Part shown: piece by piece, positions 32,111-43,565 of the stretch
Numbering within the stretch: the stretch's first letter is position 1
Layout of the letters: each line of letters opens with the position of its first letter
Assembly: GCF_964656455.1 (NCBI RefSeq)
Contig: NC_135719.1
Location: forward strand, 7,419,163 to 7,483,162
Source of the DNA: Halichoerus grypus
Lineage: Eukaryota > Chordata > Mammalia > Carnivora > Phocidae
Reading direction: 5' to 3'
DNA: 64,000 bases
The notes under the pieces: generated by a model
Seen by the model: only the letters and a program-made list of their open reading frames with translations
What the model was told of the DNA's origin: nothing
Databases searched by the model: none
Program-made: the position numbers and the translations under genes

Positions 32111-32819
32111 GAAGGTGCTTGCCTCTTCAAGGCATCAGGTTTCTCAAGGTTTTCTGTGCACGTGGTTTTCCATTTTTAAAACTCCTCGTGGGAGACATGG
32201 AGATGACTCTGGGGTGCGGGCAAGGGTTGGAGGCAGGGCTGGGAGGGCAGAATGGAAAATGTCTGTGTCAGGGTTTTTGAGAAGCAGTAGCACCCCAGGA
32301 AGGCTTTTGCAAGGCACGCAGTTTGTGACTCGGGATACGGCATTGTGGGGGGCGGGGGGGGGCAATAGCACACCGGGAAGCAGGAGAAATGAGGGCAAGA
32401 CCCCTGAGAATGACCCAAGTGCAGTAGCCAAAGGTGTAGCAGACATGCTTACACCCGCTCAGTAGCCTGTTCCTTCACTAACGCAACCAGCCCTGAGTAC
32501 CCATTCAGTCTTAGCTGGGAATGCTGCTAGATCCGGGGGACTGGTCTTTGTCTGCCCTCCGGAATCTCAAAGTCGACTTGAAGAAGTGCAAGTTCATCCT
32601 CAAGACTGTTGAAAAGCCTGCGATTCCTGGCCCCTTTGTGGTGCCCGCTTATGGAGTTCTTCCCGCATTTTGCACACATCACAGTTTTCGATGCTTTTGT
32701 GTGTAGTAGGCGTGCTTATTTATTACATAGCTCCCCTTCTGGAGGAGAAGGACCTACTTATTCGATTCATGCGGCCCCAGCCCAAGGGTAGTTTTTGGTT
32801 CATGGTAAGCATTTGATAA

Positions 32820-32885
32820 ATATTAATTGAGTCAATGAAGCCATGAATGAATCAATGAAACCATGAGTGGATCAGTGAACGAAGC
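32820..32885. repeat. Degenerate ATGAATCAATGA tandem repeat
   Basis: GTCAATGAAGCCATGAATG, ATCAATGAAACCATGAGTGG, ATCAGTGAACGAAG are three imperfect copies of a unit of about 20 bases. Confidence 0.7.
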
Positions 32886-33024
32886 TTCGTATGGTGTATT
32901 AGAGGAATGAAGGAGGTATAGTGAGGAGGCAGGAAAGGATTGGTTGGAGGAAATCCCACGTAATCTGCTCTGTATGCTCCCTATCTAATAACAACAATAG
33001 CACCATCGACAGCAAAACCAGTTT

Positions 33025-33235
33025 CTACCACACACTGAACACCAAGTCTGTGCCAGGCTCTGAGCTAAAAGCCTCACCTCTATCATGTCCTATGAAATAA
33101 GTATGACTACCCTTATTTTGTAGGTGGAAACTAGGGCCTTCAGGAAACTAAATAATTTGTCCTGAATAAGCTGCATTGTGATCAGCAGCAGGACTGGGAT
33201 TCTCATATGACCCCCTTCGATGGTGCTCAGAGTCC
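33025..33235 (-). repeat. MIR SINE, antisense
   Basis: AGTCTGTGCCAGGCTCTGAG, CTTATTTTGTAGGTGGAAAC, AAACTAAATAATTTGTCC, CAGCAGGACTGGGATTCTCA, near full length. Confidence 0.75.
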
Positions 33236-33479
33236 CTCTCTCTTCTTGCCCATAAAGGATTTTCACTGTCCTATAAATAACTCTCCCTCATAAGACTGAA
33301 GCAAGAGAGGGTCCAGCTGGATGGAGGGAACTTTGGGTGTATGGATGCTTTCCACGAGAGAGGGAGACCCTCCCCCTTGGGGAACTTTCAAGAAGGGAAC
33401 TCAGAATGGTTAGTGTGAGGTGGTTCTGGGATCCACTTTGGGGACAGAGAGATTCTCCTGGGGTTCCTTTACGGACTCT

Positions 33480-33640
33480 CTCAGCACCATTAAACTGCTA
33501 ATGGGAGGTGACAGTGCTTGACATTTGGTAATTAAAACATCTACCGACTGAATAATAACTTTTTATTGACAATCATACTGCGGAAGGTGAAATTAATTTG
33601 ATTTTAGACATTCTAGCTATGGCCTCAGCTGGAGAGGGGC
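33480..33640. promoter_or_regulatory. Candidate conserved non-coding element
   Basis: CATTAAACTGCTAATGGG, TTTGGTAATTAAAACATC, TTTTTATTGACAATC and GAAATTAATTTGATTTTAG give several TAAT/ATTA cores in 160 unique bases. Confidence 0.22.
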
Positions 33641-34064
33641 CAGCATCATGAGAAGGAGTCTCTGATCCCCTGGAGGGTGGTGAGGTGCTCTCAGGTGACC
33701 TCAGTTCAGGCCAAGCCTGAGGGAGCAAGTATGGTCCAGCTCACTAGGGGGAGACCCTGCTGATTGAGGCAGCTGAGGGGTGCAGCCCATTGGGGGGCTT
33801 GGCTGCAGGGGACTCTACAGTTGCTTGTGGATTCTGGATGCCAATTCTGGAAGGAGTTTGGGGAAATACTGTCGAAGGCAGAGATATGAGGTGCCTTGTA
33901 ATCCATGAATAGCCAGCACAACCCCCTGGAGGGTGGGGAAGAAGCTTCCAGCTCCAAGAGGACTGGTGTGTGGATGAGTACGGGCTGAGGGAGAACGGTG
34001 GTCAGGAAGTGTAGGAGGTGTCGACATCATATAGCCGCTCATTTCATTCCAGCAGTCCAATTCC
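33641..34064. other. Unclassified stretch, no gene seen
   Basis: Possibly decayed repeat (GAGGTGCCTTGTAATCCATG recalls antisense L2), not assigned. Confidence 0.4.
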
Positions 34065-34165
34065 CCAGGTGATTACTTTATTCTCATTTTTACAGACGGG
34101 AGCCAGAGATTCTAAGAATTCAGCAGCTTGCATAATGCCATACTGCTACTTAAAGACTGGGGGTT
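34065..34165 (-). repeat. MIR SINE, antisense, partial
   Basis: TTATTCTCATTTTTACAGAC, GCAGCTTGCATAATGCCATA match the antisense MIR core; decayed. Confidence 0.5.
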
Positions 34166-34504
34166 ACTTTGTGACTAGGACTGGCCAGATCTAATCCTGG
34201 GAAACTTTTATGTCAAGATGCATTTCTCTAGTGTGAAGGCAGAATGCTGATGCCCCAGGAAAAGAGAGATTGGCTTGGTCAAAGCCACAGGAAGACCAGT
34301 TCACGTATGGCCATTGACATCACCATTCACTCACGAGAGGATGCTGGGTGAGAGGGATCCAGACAAAAGGATGTTTGCTGCCACGTTCTATGACTAGAGC
34401 CTGTGCTAGAATTCTGTTTGCACTTCTCTCAGAGCTTGGGTCACTCAGGAGACAAGGGCCCAGCCTGAAATCAGAGTTAAGACTCACCATTGGTCTACAC
34501 TCTC

Positions 34505-34645
34505 TAATGCAGTGACCACCAGCCACATGTGGCTATTTGAATTAATTAAAATTAAGTAAAATTTAAAAGGCAGCATCTCAGTACCACCAGGCGCATTTCA
34601 AGGGCTCAGTAATCACCTGTGGCTACCATATTGGACAGCGCCAAT
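34505..34645. mobile_element. hAT-Charlie fragment (MER3-like)
   Basis: CCAGCCACATGTGGCTATTT, AATTAATTAAAATTAAG, then the inverted end TGTGGCTACCATATTGGACA. The terminal sequence matches MER3-type hAT elements. Confidence 0.65.
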
Positions 34646-34734
34646 TGGTCTCCTTCTTACAGATGTTCTAATGGACTGTGGCAAGCCAGAGGCCCGCTTG
34701 GCTCTTTCTGGCAGCGAAGCAAGAGTGGATCCTG

Positions 34735-34900
34735 GTCCTCACTTTCAAGCTGGGAGACTCTGAGTTAAAGGTTCACTTTCTCAGAGCCTCCATCTTCTAC
34801 TGGTAAAAGGGAAGGTGGGGCTGTTGTGAGCATGAAGCCATGGTGTGTGGAAAGCATGCTCCATGGTCCTGGGCATACAGTAGGTGCTCATTAGAGTCTG
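34735..34900 (+). repeat. MIR SINE, sense
   Basis: TCACTTTCTCAGAGCCTCCA, TCTTCTACTGGTAAAAGG, GGGCTGTTGTGAGCATG, GGGCATACAGTAGGTGCTCA. Confidence 0.75.
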
Positions 34901-35369
34901 GCACGGTCTTCTTATCACCAGAGACAAAGACAAGCCCTTTGGTCTGGCGTGTTTCTCCTACAGATTGATTTCCATTTGGTCTATTTACCTGAGGCCACAA
35001 GTCTTTCTGCTACTTAACCCTAGTTGCTTTTGGAATAAATATCACCAGAAAAAGGAAAAAAAAAAAAGCCCTCCTTGGAGGCACCTATTTTTTCCTGGAT
35101 CTGCTCATGTGATAAGCCACCCTCTGGAACCTACTTCCCCTTCCAGGGCTGGGTTGCGGCACTCTGGACTTTTCCCTGGGTCTTGCATCTTTCTCTTTTT
35201 TTCTCCTACCTTTTTCTCCGCCTGTCCTTCATGCTACTGTAACAAATTGAAATATTGACTTCCTGGAGCTTGTTAATTAGGGACAGAATGCCCATCACTT
35301 GGCACTTGGACCAGCCAAGGCTGTCTTGTGATGCCCTGTCCTACCTGAGGAAGAGGCCGCGGAAGGTAA

Positions 35370-35830
35370 AGCACTGAGTGGTTCTCAAACTTGGGTGTGC
35401 GTCCAAACCACCTGGAGGGTTTGTGACAACACTTGTGTCCCCCACATCCTCCGTGGGCCCCCTACCCTGAGTTTCAGATTCAGTAGGTCTAGGATGGGGC
35501 CTGAGAACTTGTATTTCTTTCTTTTAATGGAAGTATAGTCGACACACACAATGTTACATTAGTTTCAGGTGTACAACATAGTGATTGGACAAGTCTCTAC
35601 GTGATGCTGGGCCCAGCCCAAGTGTAGCTACCACCTGTCACCACAATGCTGTTACAATACCGCGGACTATATTCCCTGGGCTGTACCTTTCATCTCTGTG
35701 ACTTACTCTTCCCATAACTGGAACTCCCACTCCCATTCACCCATTTTGCCCCCTTCCCTCCCCACCCCCAAGAACTTGCATTTCTAGCAAGTGGCCAGGT
35801 GATTTTGACGATGCTGGTCTGGAGACCACG
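35370..35830. mobile_element. MER5A-like element split by an L1
   Basis: Left part: GAGTGGTTCTCAAACTTGGG, CAAACCACCTGGAGG, CAGATTCAGTAGGTC. Right part from 35771: AGCAAGTGGCCAGGTGATTT, GATGCTGGTCTGGAGACCAC. The L1 at 35519-35770 lies between with its own TSD. Confidence 0.75.
35519..35770 (-). mobile_element. 5'-truncated L1 3' UTR inserted in a MER5A-like element
   Basis: L1 3' UTR read in antisense: ATGGAAGTATAGTCGACACA, TAGTTTCAGGTGTACAACAT, CCTGGGCTGTACC and a C-rich end. TSD AGAACTTGTATTTCT (35504-35518) and AGAACTTGCATTTCT (35771-35785). It splits an older hAT element. Confidence 0.9.
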
Positions 35831-35879
35831 CTCCGGGAATCCCTCTTTTAGGCCATGCCTGCCTGTCAGCTAAGAAATA

Positions 35880-36055
35880 TCCATGTTAGCATTACCTGGA
35901 GAGCTTGTTAAAACACAGATTACTGGGCCCCATGCCCAGAGTTTCTCCTTCAATTAAGGGGAGGGAGATGGAGCCCGATTAATTGTGCATTTTTAAGTTC
36001 CCAGATGAGGCCGATGCTCCTGGTCTGGAAACCACACTTGGAAGAACCACTGGTG
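35880..36055. mobile_element. Second MER5A-like element
   Basis: TTACCTGGAGAGCTTGTTAA, CAGATTACTGGGCCCC, GAGTTTCTCCTTCAATT, AGATGAGGCCGATGC and GGTCTGGAAACCACACTTGG. It directly follows the split MER5A. Confidence 0.65.
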
Positions 36056-36074
36056 TCTTTCTATCAGTGTTAGC

Positions 36075-36235
36075 TCTGAGATCTGTCAGACATGAGGTCA
36101 AAACCTGTCTCTGCCACTCTGAGGCTTTAAGCTCTCTGCCTCAGTTTTCCCATCTGTCAAATGGAAACAAGGGCCGAGGTTGTTGTGAGGATTGGGTAGT
36201 CTAGTAGTAGGTGCTAAATAAATGCTTGAGCTGTC
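36075..36235 (+). repeat. MIR SINE, sense
   Basis: CTGTCTCTGCCACTCTGAGG, CTGCCTCAGTTTTCCCATCT, GTCAAATGGAAACAAGG, GTTGTTGTGAGGATTGGG, AGTAGGTGCTAAATAAATGC. Confidence 0.85.
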
Positions 36236-36893
36236 CTGACTGGGCTGCAGCGAGGCTGTCAGAAAACAGAACATTCATAGCTCAGGGTTTGCCCATCTGT
36301 GGCTCTCTGCTGTCCCCCAGCCAGCGCTGCCCTCCCTCCCCTCTCTGCCCCGCCCCCAGCCTGCCAGTCCTGTCAGCTCCCCCCCGCTCTCCCCCTGCCC
36401 CAGCTAGGCTGCCAAATCCCTCAGCTTTCAAACACCTACCCCACCTCCAGCCTCTTGCTACCACTCCCCAAATTTCCCGAACAAATTGTGTACCATCAAA
36501 TTGTGTGTTAACTGTGTTACGATAAAATGAACTGTGTTTATTTCCAGATGACCTGGAGCTTTTGGCCGCCTTGCCTAAATGTAACTAAAAGCAGTTAAAA
36601 AAAAAAAATAAAGACAAACAACAACAGAAAGTAATAGACAGATTCACTTGATGCGCCACTTGGGAGAGAATGGACACCATCCCCCACAGATTCCTAGCTG
36701 CCGGGCAGCGTCCTGCCACGGGGGTGGATCCAGAGAAAACCAAAACCAGTCCCTAGCTGAGCCGGTTGGGGGAGTGTCACCTTCCTTCCTCTGGGGACCC
36801 CGAGAGCCCCCTGAGGGGAATGCGAGGTGGAGGGCTGGTTTTGTCCTGGAATCTGCGAGAACCAAGCTGACGGTTCCCGGTTCTTCATGCACT

Positions 36894-36920
36894 GAGCTAC
36901 TCTACACGGTAGAGTAGCTC
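36894..36920. repeat. Perfect 12-base inverted repeat, 3-base loop
   Basis: GAGCTACTCTAC (36894-36905) and GTAGAGTAGCTC (36909-36920) are exact reverse complements around ACG. It could fold as a hairpin or cruciform. No recognised transposon end surrounds it. Confidence 0.9.
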
Positions 36921-36982
36921 TCCGGATCTGAGGCCCAGAAGCAGGACTCAGAAGCAGGGCCAGGGATCAGAGTAGGGGTTCC

Positions 36983-37062
36983 TGCACAAGGACAGATATT
37001 ATATGTAGAAAAGCAAGAATTATATGCCTGCTAATTCTTGCTTCTAGCACAATCCTTGTGCA
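36983..37062. repeat. Long imperfect hairpin, miRNA-precursor-like size
   Basis: Inner arms AAGCAAGAATTA (37011-37022) and TAATTCTTGCTT (37032-37043) pair perfectly around a 9-base loop. Outer arms TGCACAAGGA (36983-36992) and TCCTTGTGCA (37053-37062) also pair perfectly. The internal loop between the arm pairs is 18 bases on one side and 9 on the other. It might be a palindromic DNA-transposon remnant or a small-RNA hairpin; the sequence alone does not decide. Confidence 0.7.
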
Positions 37063-37119
37063 TTTAGCATAGCTGGTCAACCTATTTTCTCCGAAATTCT
37101 CTCATCAGGAGCGCCAGTG

Positions 37120-37310
37120 CATTCCAGCTCTGTGACACGGGAGTGTGTCATTTGTCTCCCCCAGCTTCGGTCTTCCCAGCTATAGAATGGGAATAATGAC
37201 GCGTTAAGTCACAGGCTTGCTGTTCAGAGTGAGGGACATATGGTCATAAAACCAGACAGCACGGCGCCTACCGTATCGTACGTGCATGACAAATATCTGC
37301 TCCTGTTGCC
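37120..37310 (+). repeat. MIR SINE, sense
   Basis: CAGCTCTGTGACACGGGAG, CAGCTTCGGTCTTCCCAGCT, ATAGAATGGGAATAATGACG and a decayed tail. Confidence 0.65.
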
Positions 37311-40300
37311 TCATCTTAGCTGCATCGGAAGCTCAGATCTAGGTGTTCAGAGACGCAGGTGCTGCTCTCAATGCATTGGCCAGTGCCCACCCCTCGCTGG
37401 GCTCTGGCTGTGGAGAAGGGACGGGCTGGAATCTTCTGAGCAGTGGCTCCGTGGTTCTCTCATTTCTGCCCACATTGCATTCCCAGGCACAAAGGCAGGC
37501 TTTTCTCTGCAGAACCAGTCAGGAGGAAAGCGGTGCCCACCCCTTGCCCTCCTCGTGGGGATGTGGTGAGGTCCTGGGCCTCAGGTGCGGGGAGGCGTGT
37601 GCAATCCCCAGCTCATCGGGCCTTGGACTTAATCGGAGCTGCCTCCTACATGACTGCCATCCATCTCCCGGAGGCAGTCGAGACTCCGTAAAGATGAGTT
37701 AGGATGGGAAGAATGCGGTAGGACTGAACCCTAATCAGATCATTACTGCAGCAAGAGAAAAAAATCATGCCGGGCCAAGCTGATGTGTCTTTCTGTATCT
37801 CTTATTTATTCCCTAATAGCTTTTATATATCTCTGTTTCTGCTGGAGTTAGGAATCTTCCTTCTCCTCCTCCTTTTCATCTGGGCCCCCTTTTCTCTCTC
37901 CTTGGTTTTTAGTCATGGCTTTTCCTTTTGGCCGCCAGTTGAAAGTGGTCCTTGGGCCCCTGGTTGCTAAGAGCATCATTCGCGGACTTGCAGCTCGGGA
38001 TGGGAGGAGATGTGCTGCTGTGGCTGGCCCTGGGTTCCCCCTCCCAGGTGGCCCTGCAGACCTCAGGCAGGCACCGAGTGCACAAGTGGACAGGCTTCTG
38101 TTTCACGGGGTGGTGGTGGGAGGGCACTGGTGATCAGGGAGGGCAGTGGTGATCAGGAAGGGGAGAGGATGCTGGAAAGGGAGTTAGAGCAAAAAGAGCA
38201 AGGGTGCATGGGAAGGAGAGGATGAGGCCTGAGTATTGACCACCTGACGTTAAGCAGTCCTCAGAATAGGACCTGTTCTCATGGAAGGGAGAGCGGCTGG
38301 AGTTCTCCCTCGCTCTAGCCCTGGTCATGTTCCTCTGCCCACTCACCACATCTGGGTCATCCGTGATGATCCTGTGCATCCCCACCTGCTTGACGGCTAG
38401 CCTGAGCACCCACAGATCCTCCGGCCACCTCTCGTTGGTGCCACACCCCTCCTGGCCCTCCCGCTGGGCCCAGGTTGGTGGGTGATCCAGGCAGGAGGTG
38501 GAAGGGAAAGGGGAGGGTGCTTGGAGCCTATGGGAGACCCGGCGCAGGTAGGTCTGAGGAAGCTGCCCAAGGCGGTCAGACTTCAGGGCACTTGGTACTT
38601 GCTGCTTCTTCTAGTACTGACCTTTTCTCCTCCTACTCCTCAGACTTCCTTTTGGAACATGGAGGCCAGTTTTCTGTTGAGTTCATTGATGTTGAATTCA
38701 CATATTTTTCCCCCATTGATGGTCCTGTGCTATAGGGCAGCACTAAGGATGGCGGGAGGAGGGAAGAAGGAAGCAGGACAGCAAAGGCTGTGTGGTGGGT
38801 CCTGCCCTAGCTGGTGTGGCTCTTGCTGTGGCCTCCTCGACTTTTCCTGAGATCCCTCTAGACTCTAAGCAGTGACCCGTGAACTCTGGCTAAGGAGAGG
38901 AGGCACCTTGCTTTCCTGAGCTCTGCGGGTGCTGAGGTCCCCGGCCTTTTTACCAGGTCAGCTTCCTTTGTTGAGGTCAGCAAAGGTATCTGGCCATGTA
39001 CCACGGATGCAGTGAAACACTGAAGGAGAGGATGCAAAGAGGCAGATGGCGAGCTGTAGCTGGCATCTGGTAGTTTGGAAGCAAAATCCTGAGTGTTCTG
39101 TGCCAACTTCCTCCATGTCGTGGCCCCATCTGTCTGCCAGCCCTATTCACGGGGACCTGGGCATCTCCGGGTCCAGAGTGTCGAGGTCCTGCTCTTCCTA
39201 TGAGTTGTCTCGCATGGGCATGACTCGGCAGGGAGCATGCTTCCTCACGGGAGGAGCCCGTGTGGCTCTCTGGGCCCCCGGGCTCCCTGGAGACCCTGCT
39301 CCCTTCGACACCACTGCGTGGCCATTGGAATCCCAGGTGTTTGCGTGTCACTCCAATTCTCTAAGTGGGTAGATTTGGTGAGCACCTTTCAGTTGTCTCC
39401 CCTCTGGATAAACTTGTGCAAAGTTGCCCGTGAGTCATAAAGATCATAGAAGTACAAGGACTTGGAGTATTAATAACAGGACTTCAGGGTGTTGTGCTGT
39501 GAGCTTCCCAACAGCATCTTGGGCTGTGATTCATCTTGGATCGAGGAGGCCGGGTGGTTGCCCAGAGGTGGTTAAGATGTCTTTCTTCCTGCAAGGCTGT
39601 TCTCAAGGCTCAGTCTTCTGCCACAGAGCTGGAGAGCAGGACTGAAGATCTGAGGCAAGGCTGATGACCCTTGATGCTTCATCTGTCCTGTGTCATTGAC
39701 CCCTTCCTCATCGGTGACCTTGACTTCCACTCCATTTGGGCGATGCAACAAGGACATTCCTTGGCTTGCCCCGTGGCTTGGAATTTCTCTAAGATCCGGA
39801 CTTCTCTACCTCTCTCCCTCCCTTCTTCCCACTGCCCCTCTTCTTTATACCCATCTTTCTTCCCGATGTCCCTTTTCTTTATACCTTACCTTGACGTCCC
39901 ATCTCTTGGCCCCCTGTGACCTCTGGGTCCTCTTGGCTGCATTTGCTTCCCCATCCAGACCCACCCCATTGTTAGCCATTCAAGGTATCTCCCTAGAACC
40001 CTAGACTCCCCCACCCCACGAGCTCCTCGTGCTCTTCCTGCTTTTACAGTCCCTACTCTGCTGATCCCCATCATGTGACTTTCTGTTCCCAGTCCTGAGA
40101 TGCTGAGCGGGGCAGCCATAGACCCATGCTCAGTGGGTCCACTGCAGATCTGGCATTAAAACCTGCCAGGACCCTCCCTGCTTTTTGGCAGGCCTTTGAT
40201 TCAGCTCCTGTGCACCCCACAGCAGCGGTCTCAGGCCCCGTCCATCCCTTTTAAGCCCTGTGGCTTACTTCTGTAACCCTCAGGGAAATATCCCACCTGC

Positions 40301-40589
40301 TTTGTGGAACTTGGAGCTGCTCAGGGCTGTACTTGGCAGTCTTCCTCCTCCTGAACCTCACTGTCCTTCTGTATCCTCACCTTACCTCGCCCGTATCACT
40401 TATAGAAGCGTCCAGGCAAGTGTGTTCATTCATTAAATGTCCATTATGCACTCTGTTTCTGACGTAGGAATATACATGCCACCGAGTCCCGCCTAAGACA
40501 GTCATGGCCTGCAAGGTATTGACTCTCATAAAAACTACCAACAGGGTGTCACAGCATAATGATGGTGGTAATAATAGTGATGAGAGCAG
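37311..40589. other. Long unique stretch, no gene seen
   Basis: 3.3 kb with no SINE or clear LINE. A short tandem (AGGGCAGTGGTGATCAGG, twice) is at 38120-38160. Many short frames, none convincing. This is the longest CanSINE/L1-free gene-free section together with the next one. Confidence 0.45.
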
Positions 40590-40800
40590 TTTTCACTAAT
40601 GAGCACTTAACTCCATTAAGCCCTGTGTCAAGGGTGTTTTTGTTTTTTTTTGTATGTGTCACACTTAATCTTGACCCCAATCCTCTGCGTTAGGGATTTA
40701 CAGGATTCTCATCTTATAGAATTAAAAACGGGGGCTGAGTGCTTCAGTAAGAGGTAGAGTTGGGATTTAACCCAGAGTGTCCCTCCAGATTCCTCTGCTC
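40590..40800 (-). repeat. MIR SINE, antisense
   Basis: AAGCCCTGTGTCAAGGGTG, CACACTTAATCTTGACCCCA, TCTCATCTTATAGAATTAAA, AGAGTTGGGATTTAACCC. Confidence 0.65.
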
Positions 40801-43169
40801 TTGCCCCCTTTTTGCCCTGTTTTCCTTCCTCATGGGTGGGCTCACCCAGGGAGGGTCCCAGAGAGCCTGCAGCCCCCCTCTCACATTGCCTGTGCCCTCT
40901 TGGCTTTCCCAGTTGGTGCCTTTCTGCTGAACAAGCACTGCTGCTCTGACCCACCACAAATTTAGCTGCTGAGCACGTGTAGAATCACATCGTGCTTTTA
41001 ACTGCAGGCAAAACCCAGCCCCCTGGGAACTGTCCCAGTTTGAGGGTTAAAAAAAAAAGGCAGTCATGTTAAAATAGAGATAAATACTATAGACAGAAAG
41101 AGACATGAAAATAGATCCAGGAGGGATGGTAGATACTCTATCTAAATAGATACCAGAGATAAATACATGGAAACCATAGATAATTATTGTAGGGAGTTAT
41201 GCTCAATGGGAGTCTCTATGGATAAATGTGTAGACCAGGCATAGTGGAATAATACAGAGGAAGTGAACTGAAAGCAGCCGTGGGAGTCTACAACTCCGAG
41301 GGGCTGTGCTGACCGGGCCTGAGCCCTCAGGAGCACACACTCGGTGGAGCTGGTCCAGGAGAAGGTCGACAATATGTAGGTGGACGGCAATATGCGGGGG
41401 CCATGTGGGATGCTGGGCAGAGGGAGTGAGTGGGATTAACTGGGGAGACTCATTGGGGTTGGAGGAGATGAAGGCGGACTTGTGAGCATTTTCTGCTTAC
41501 ACAGGGATGTGGTAGGCCCATTGGAGCCTGGGAGGAGAGAGGCTAGCTGGAAAGGGGTGTCAGGCCCAGGCCCTTCCAGGGGCCCCACTGAGGGGGGCTC
41601 AGGGTTCCAGTCCTATAAGGAGTGCCAAGTTCCCCTTATAGTAGGTGAGCTAGCCAAGCAGGCTGTCGAGAGGTTGCAGCCCAAAGTCATGACCACACAG
41701 AGAAAAATCCATCTCAAGGTAGCGCTGTTCCTCTTTTTGATGATTGTGGTTCTATTGTTATTGGATTTGGGGTTAGCCAAGGCTCTGCCCACCGGTAGCC
41801 AGGGAAGATAATGGAAAAGTAGGGTGAACTTGGGACAGACAGCCACTCACGTGTCCTTCTCTGCACCCTGGTCTTTGCCTCTTCCTTCCCCTGTCCATCC
41901 AGAACTTTGCAGTTCTGTTAGACGAATGTTCTTGACTGTGCTGTTTGGCTATAGAATTTTCTCCTCAAGGGCATACAAAATGGGCAGGAGGGGGCTGCAG
42001 TTCAGGAAAGCAGGACAGTGTGTCTGTCTCTTTATTGGCCTTCAGTCACTCCTTTGGGTGATTGAATAGGAAGGGGGTCTGCAGGCCTTAGATGTGGACT
42101 TTTATCCTGGACGGAGATCCCGTCTTCTTATCTCTCCTTTTCCAGGTGGAAGATAGGACTGTTCACTGTCCTTTTGAGGGCCCTTGGCTTTGATAGCTAA
42201 CTACCCATCATTTTCCCATGCATGTCTGGGAGACATAATCCACTGATTATGTTGCCTTGTTTTGGGGTGGGTTGGGGCTGTGGAGCATAGGTACACGTGG
42301 TCTTTACCTTCAGAGAGTTTGATATCAGAAAAGTTTATGTCAGAAAGCCAAATTGTGGTTCTGTCTCCAGTGGGGACAAAGAGCTCAGGTGGTTGTTTCC
42401 TTTATATCAGGAGTTTTGTCTTCTACACATGATTTAGTTGCTATGGTGTTCTTCCAAATGTCCTAAGGTGTGGATATGGTTCTCAGGGCTTAGTCCTACC
42501 AGTTAGCCATGCTGACGAAGCCACTTCTCCCTGAGTCGGGGTCTGTTGAAGGAGAATTGTGGGGTATGACTCATGGAAGTGTGAAGAGGGTCCAGCAGGG
42601 GCATACTGAAGCGGTCTAACAAAGCCCTACAGCTGTCTGATTGGAGAGTGTTAGATGGAGTTTAGCAGAGAGCTCGGGGCCCTGAACCTCTGTTGGGTTA
42701 AAATTCCTGCCCTGTTTGTAGACAAGAGAGGTCTCCATAAATAAGAAGGGGAACAATTCTCAGGAGAACTTTTTCAGTAGGAATTTGGCTAATCGAGTCT
42801 CTAGCTGGGCTTATCCCTGAGGATTCATGAGAATAAAAATTGAGGGGACAGGCATCCAGATGGCATATGGTAGGGGCATAGGTTCTGCTCCAGCAATATT
42901 CTGGGGTATTTGCCCAGTCTTGGCTGTCTGGAACACCCTTCCCTCCCCTCCAGGCAGGGGGGTGTCCCAGAGAATGGGCAGCCCTGAGCAGCCATCTGGT
43001 CACCGGGCAGAGCCTCAAACCACCTGACTTGGGGACAGGGACCATATGGATTTCTCAAGGTTTTACCTTGCTTACTTTTGACTTTAGTTTTAAAGTCCTC
43101 TGAAATGAAAATAAGATGAAGGACAAAGTTTTTTCCTAGAGAGCCAGAAGCTATGATTACCATGGGTCC

Positions 43170-43171
<2 letters not shown>
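40801..43171. other. Long unclassified stretch, no gene seen
   Basis: ATAGATA-rich at 41070-41180. From about 41480 to 43100 the sequence has an even composition that might be an old retroviral internal region or unique DNA; I cannot assign it. Open frames end at repeated stops. Confidence 0.4.

Positions 43172-43207
<36 letters not shown>
43172..43207. repeat. Homopolymer of 36 C
   Basis: Uninterrupted C run, then GCCCAG. Its G-rich complement can form G-quadruplexes. Its true length is doubtful in any assembly because homopolymers of this size are hard to sequence. Confidence 0.97.
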
Positions 43208-43208
<1 letters not shown>

Positions 43209-43474
43209 CCCAGTAATGGAATGGTCAGACTAGTAGGCAGTAGGCAGGATGATAATCCAGTAGACAAAGGATGGGGATAGAACTGGAAAAACCAGTCTTC
43301 CATGCGAAGTTGGCTACTTATCAGTAGTGAGAAGCTAAGATGATCTCTGTCTTCTCTCTATAATGGGTAGAGAAAGTACAATCATGGAGCTCGGATCTGT
43401 CAAATTCAGGGACACCATTGAGTCACCTAGTTGAGTGACCTAATTTTTTGTAGCCTCTTGATAGATTACAAAAA

Positions 43475-43565
43475 ATTTTTATCAAGCCTGGGTTATGTGC
43501 CAGCGAGTGTGCCAGGCATTGGAGAGACTGAGGAAAGCAAGATGAGGTCCCTGCACTGAAGGGGC
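43475..43565 (-). repeat. L2 3' end, antisense, short
   Basis: GTTATGTGCCAGCGAGTGTG, CCAGGCATTGGAGAG, GATGAGGTCCCTGCACTGAA match antisense L2. Confidence 0.65.

Larger units (their letters stand above)
31471..33024. other. Mostly unique stretch, no gene seen
   Basis: Apart from the short L2 at 31990 and the degenerate tandem at 32820, no element recognised. A G-rich run lies at 32347-32362. Confidence 0.5.
36236..37119. other. Unique stretch with hairpins, no gene seen
   Basis: C-rich at 36300-36420, an A-rich run at 36597-36612, then the two hairpins at 36894 and 36983. Confidence 0.5.

Noticed and set aside
41482..41811. Open frame with a hydrophobic C-terminal segment, possible retroviral or membrane protein piece
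   Set aside because: The N-terminal part is low-complexity, no known motif is present, and no partner frames surround it.
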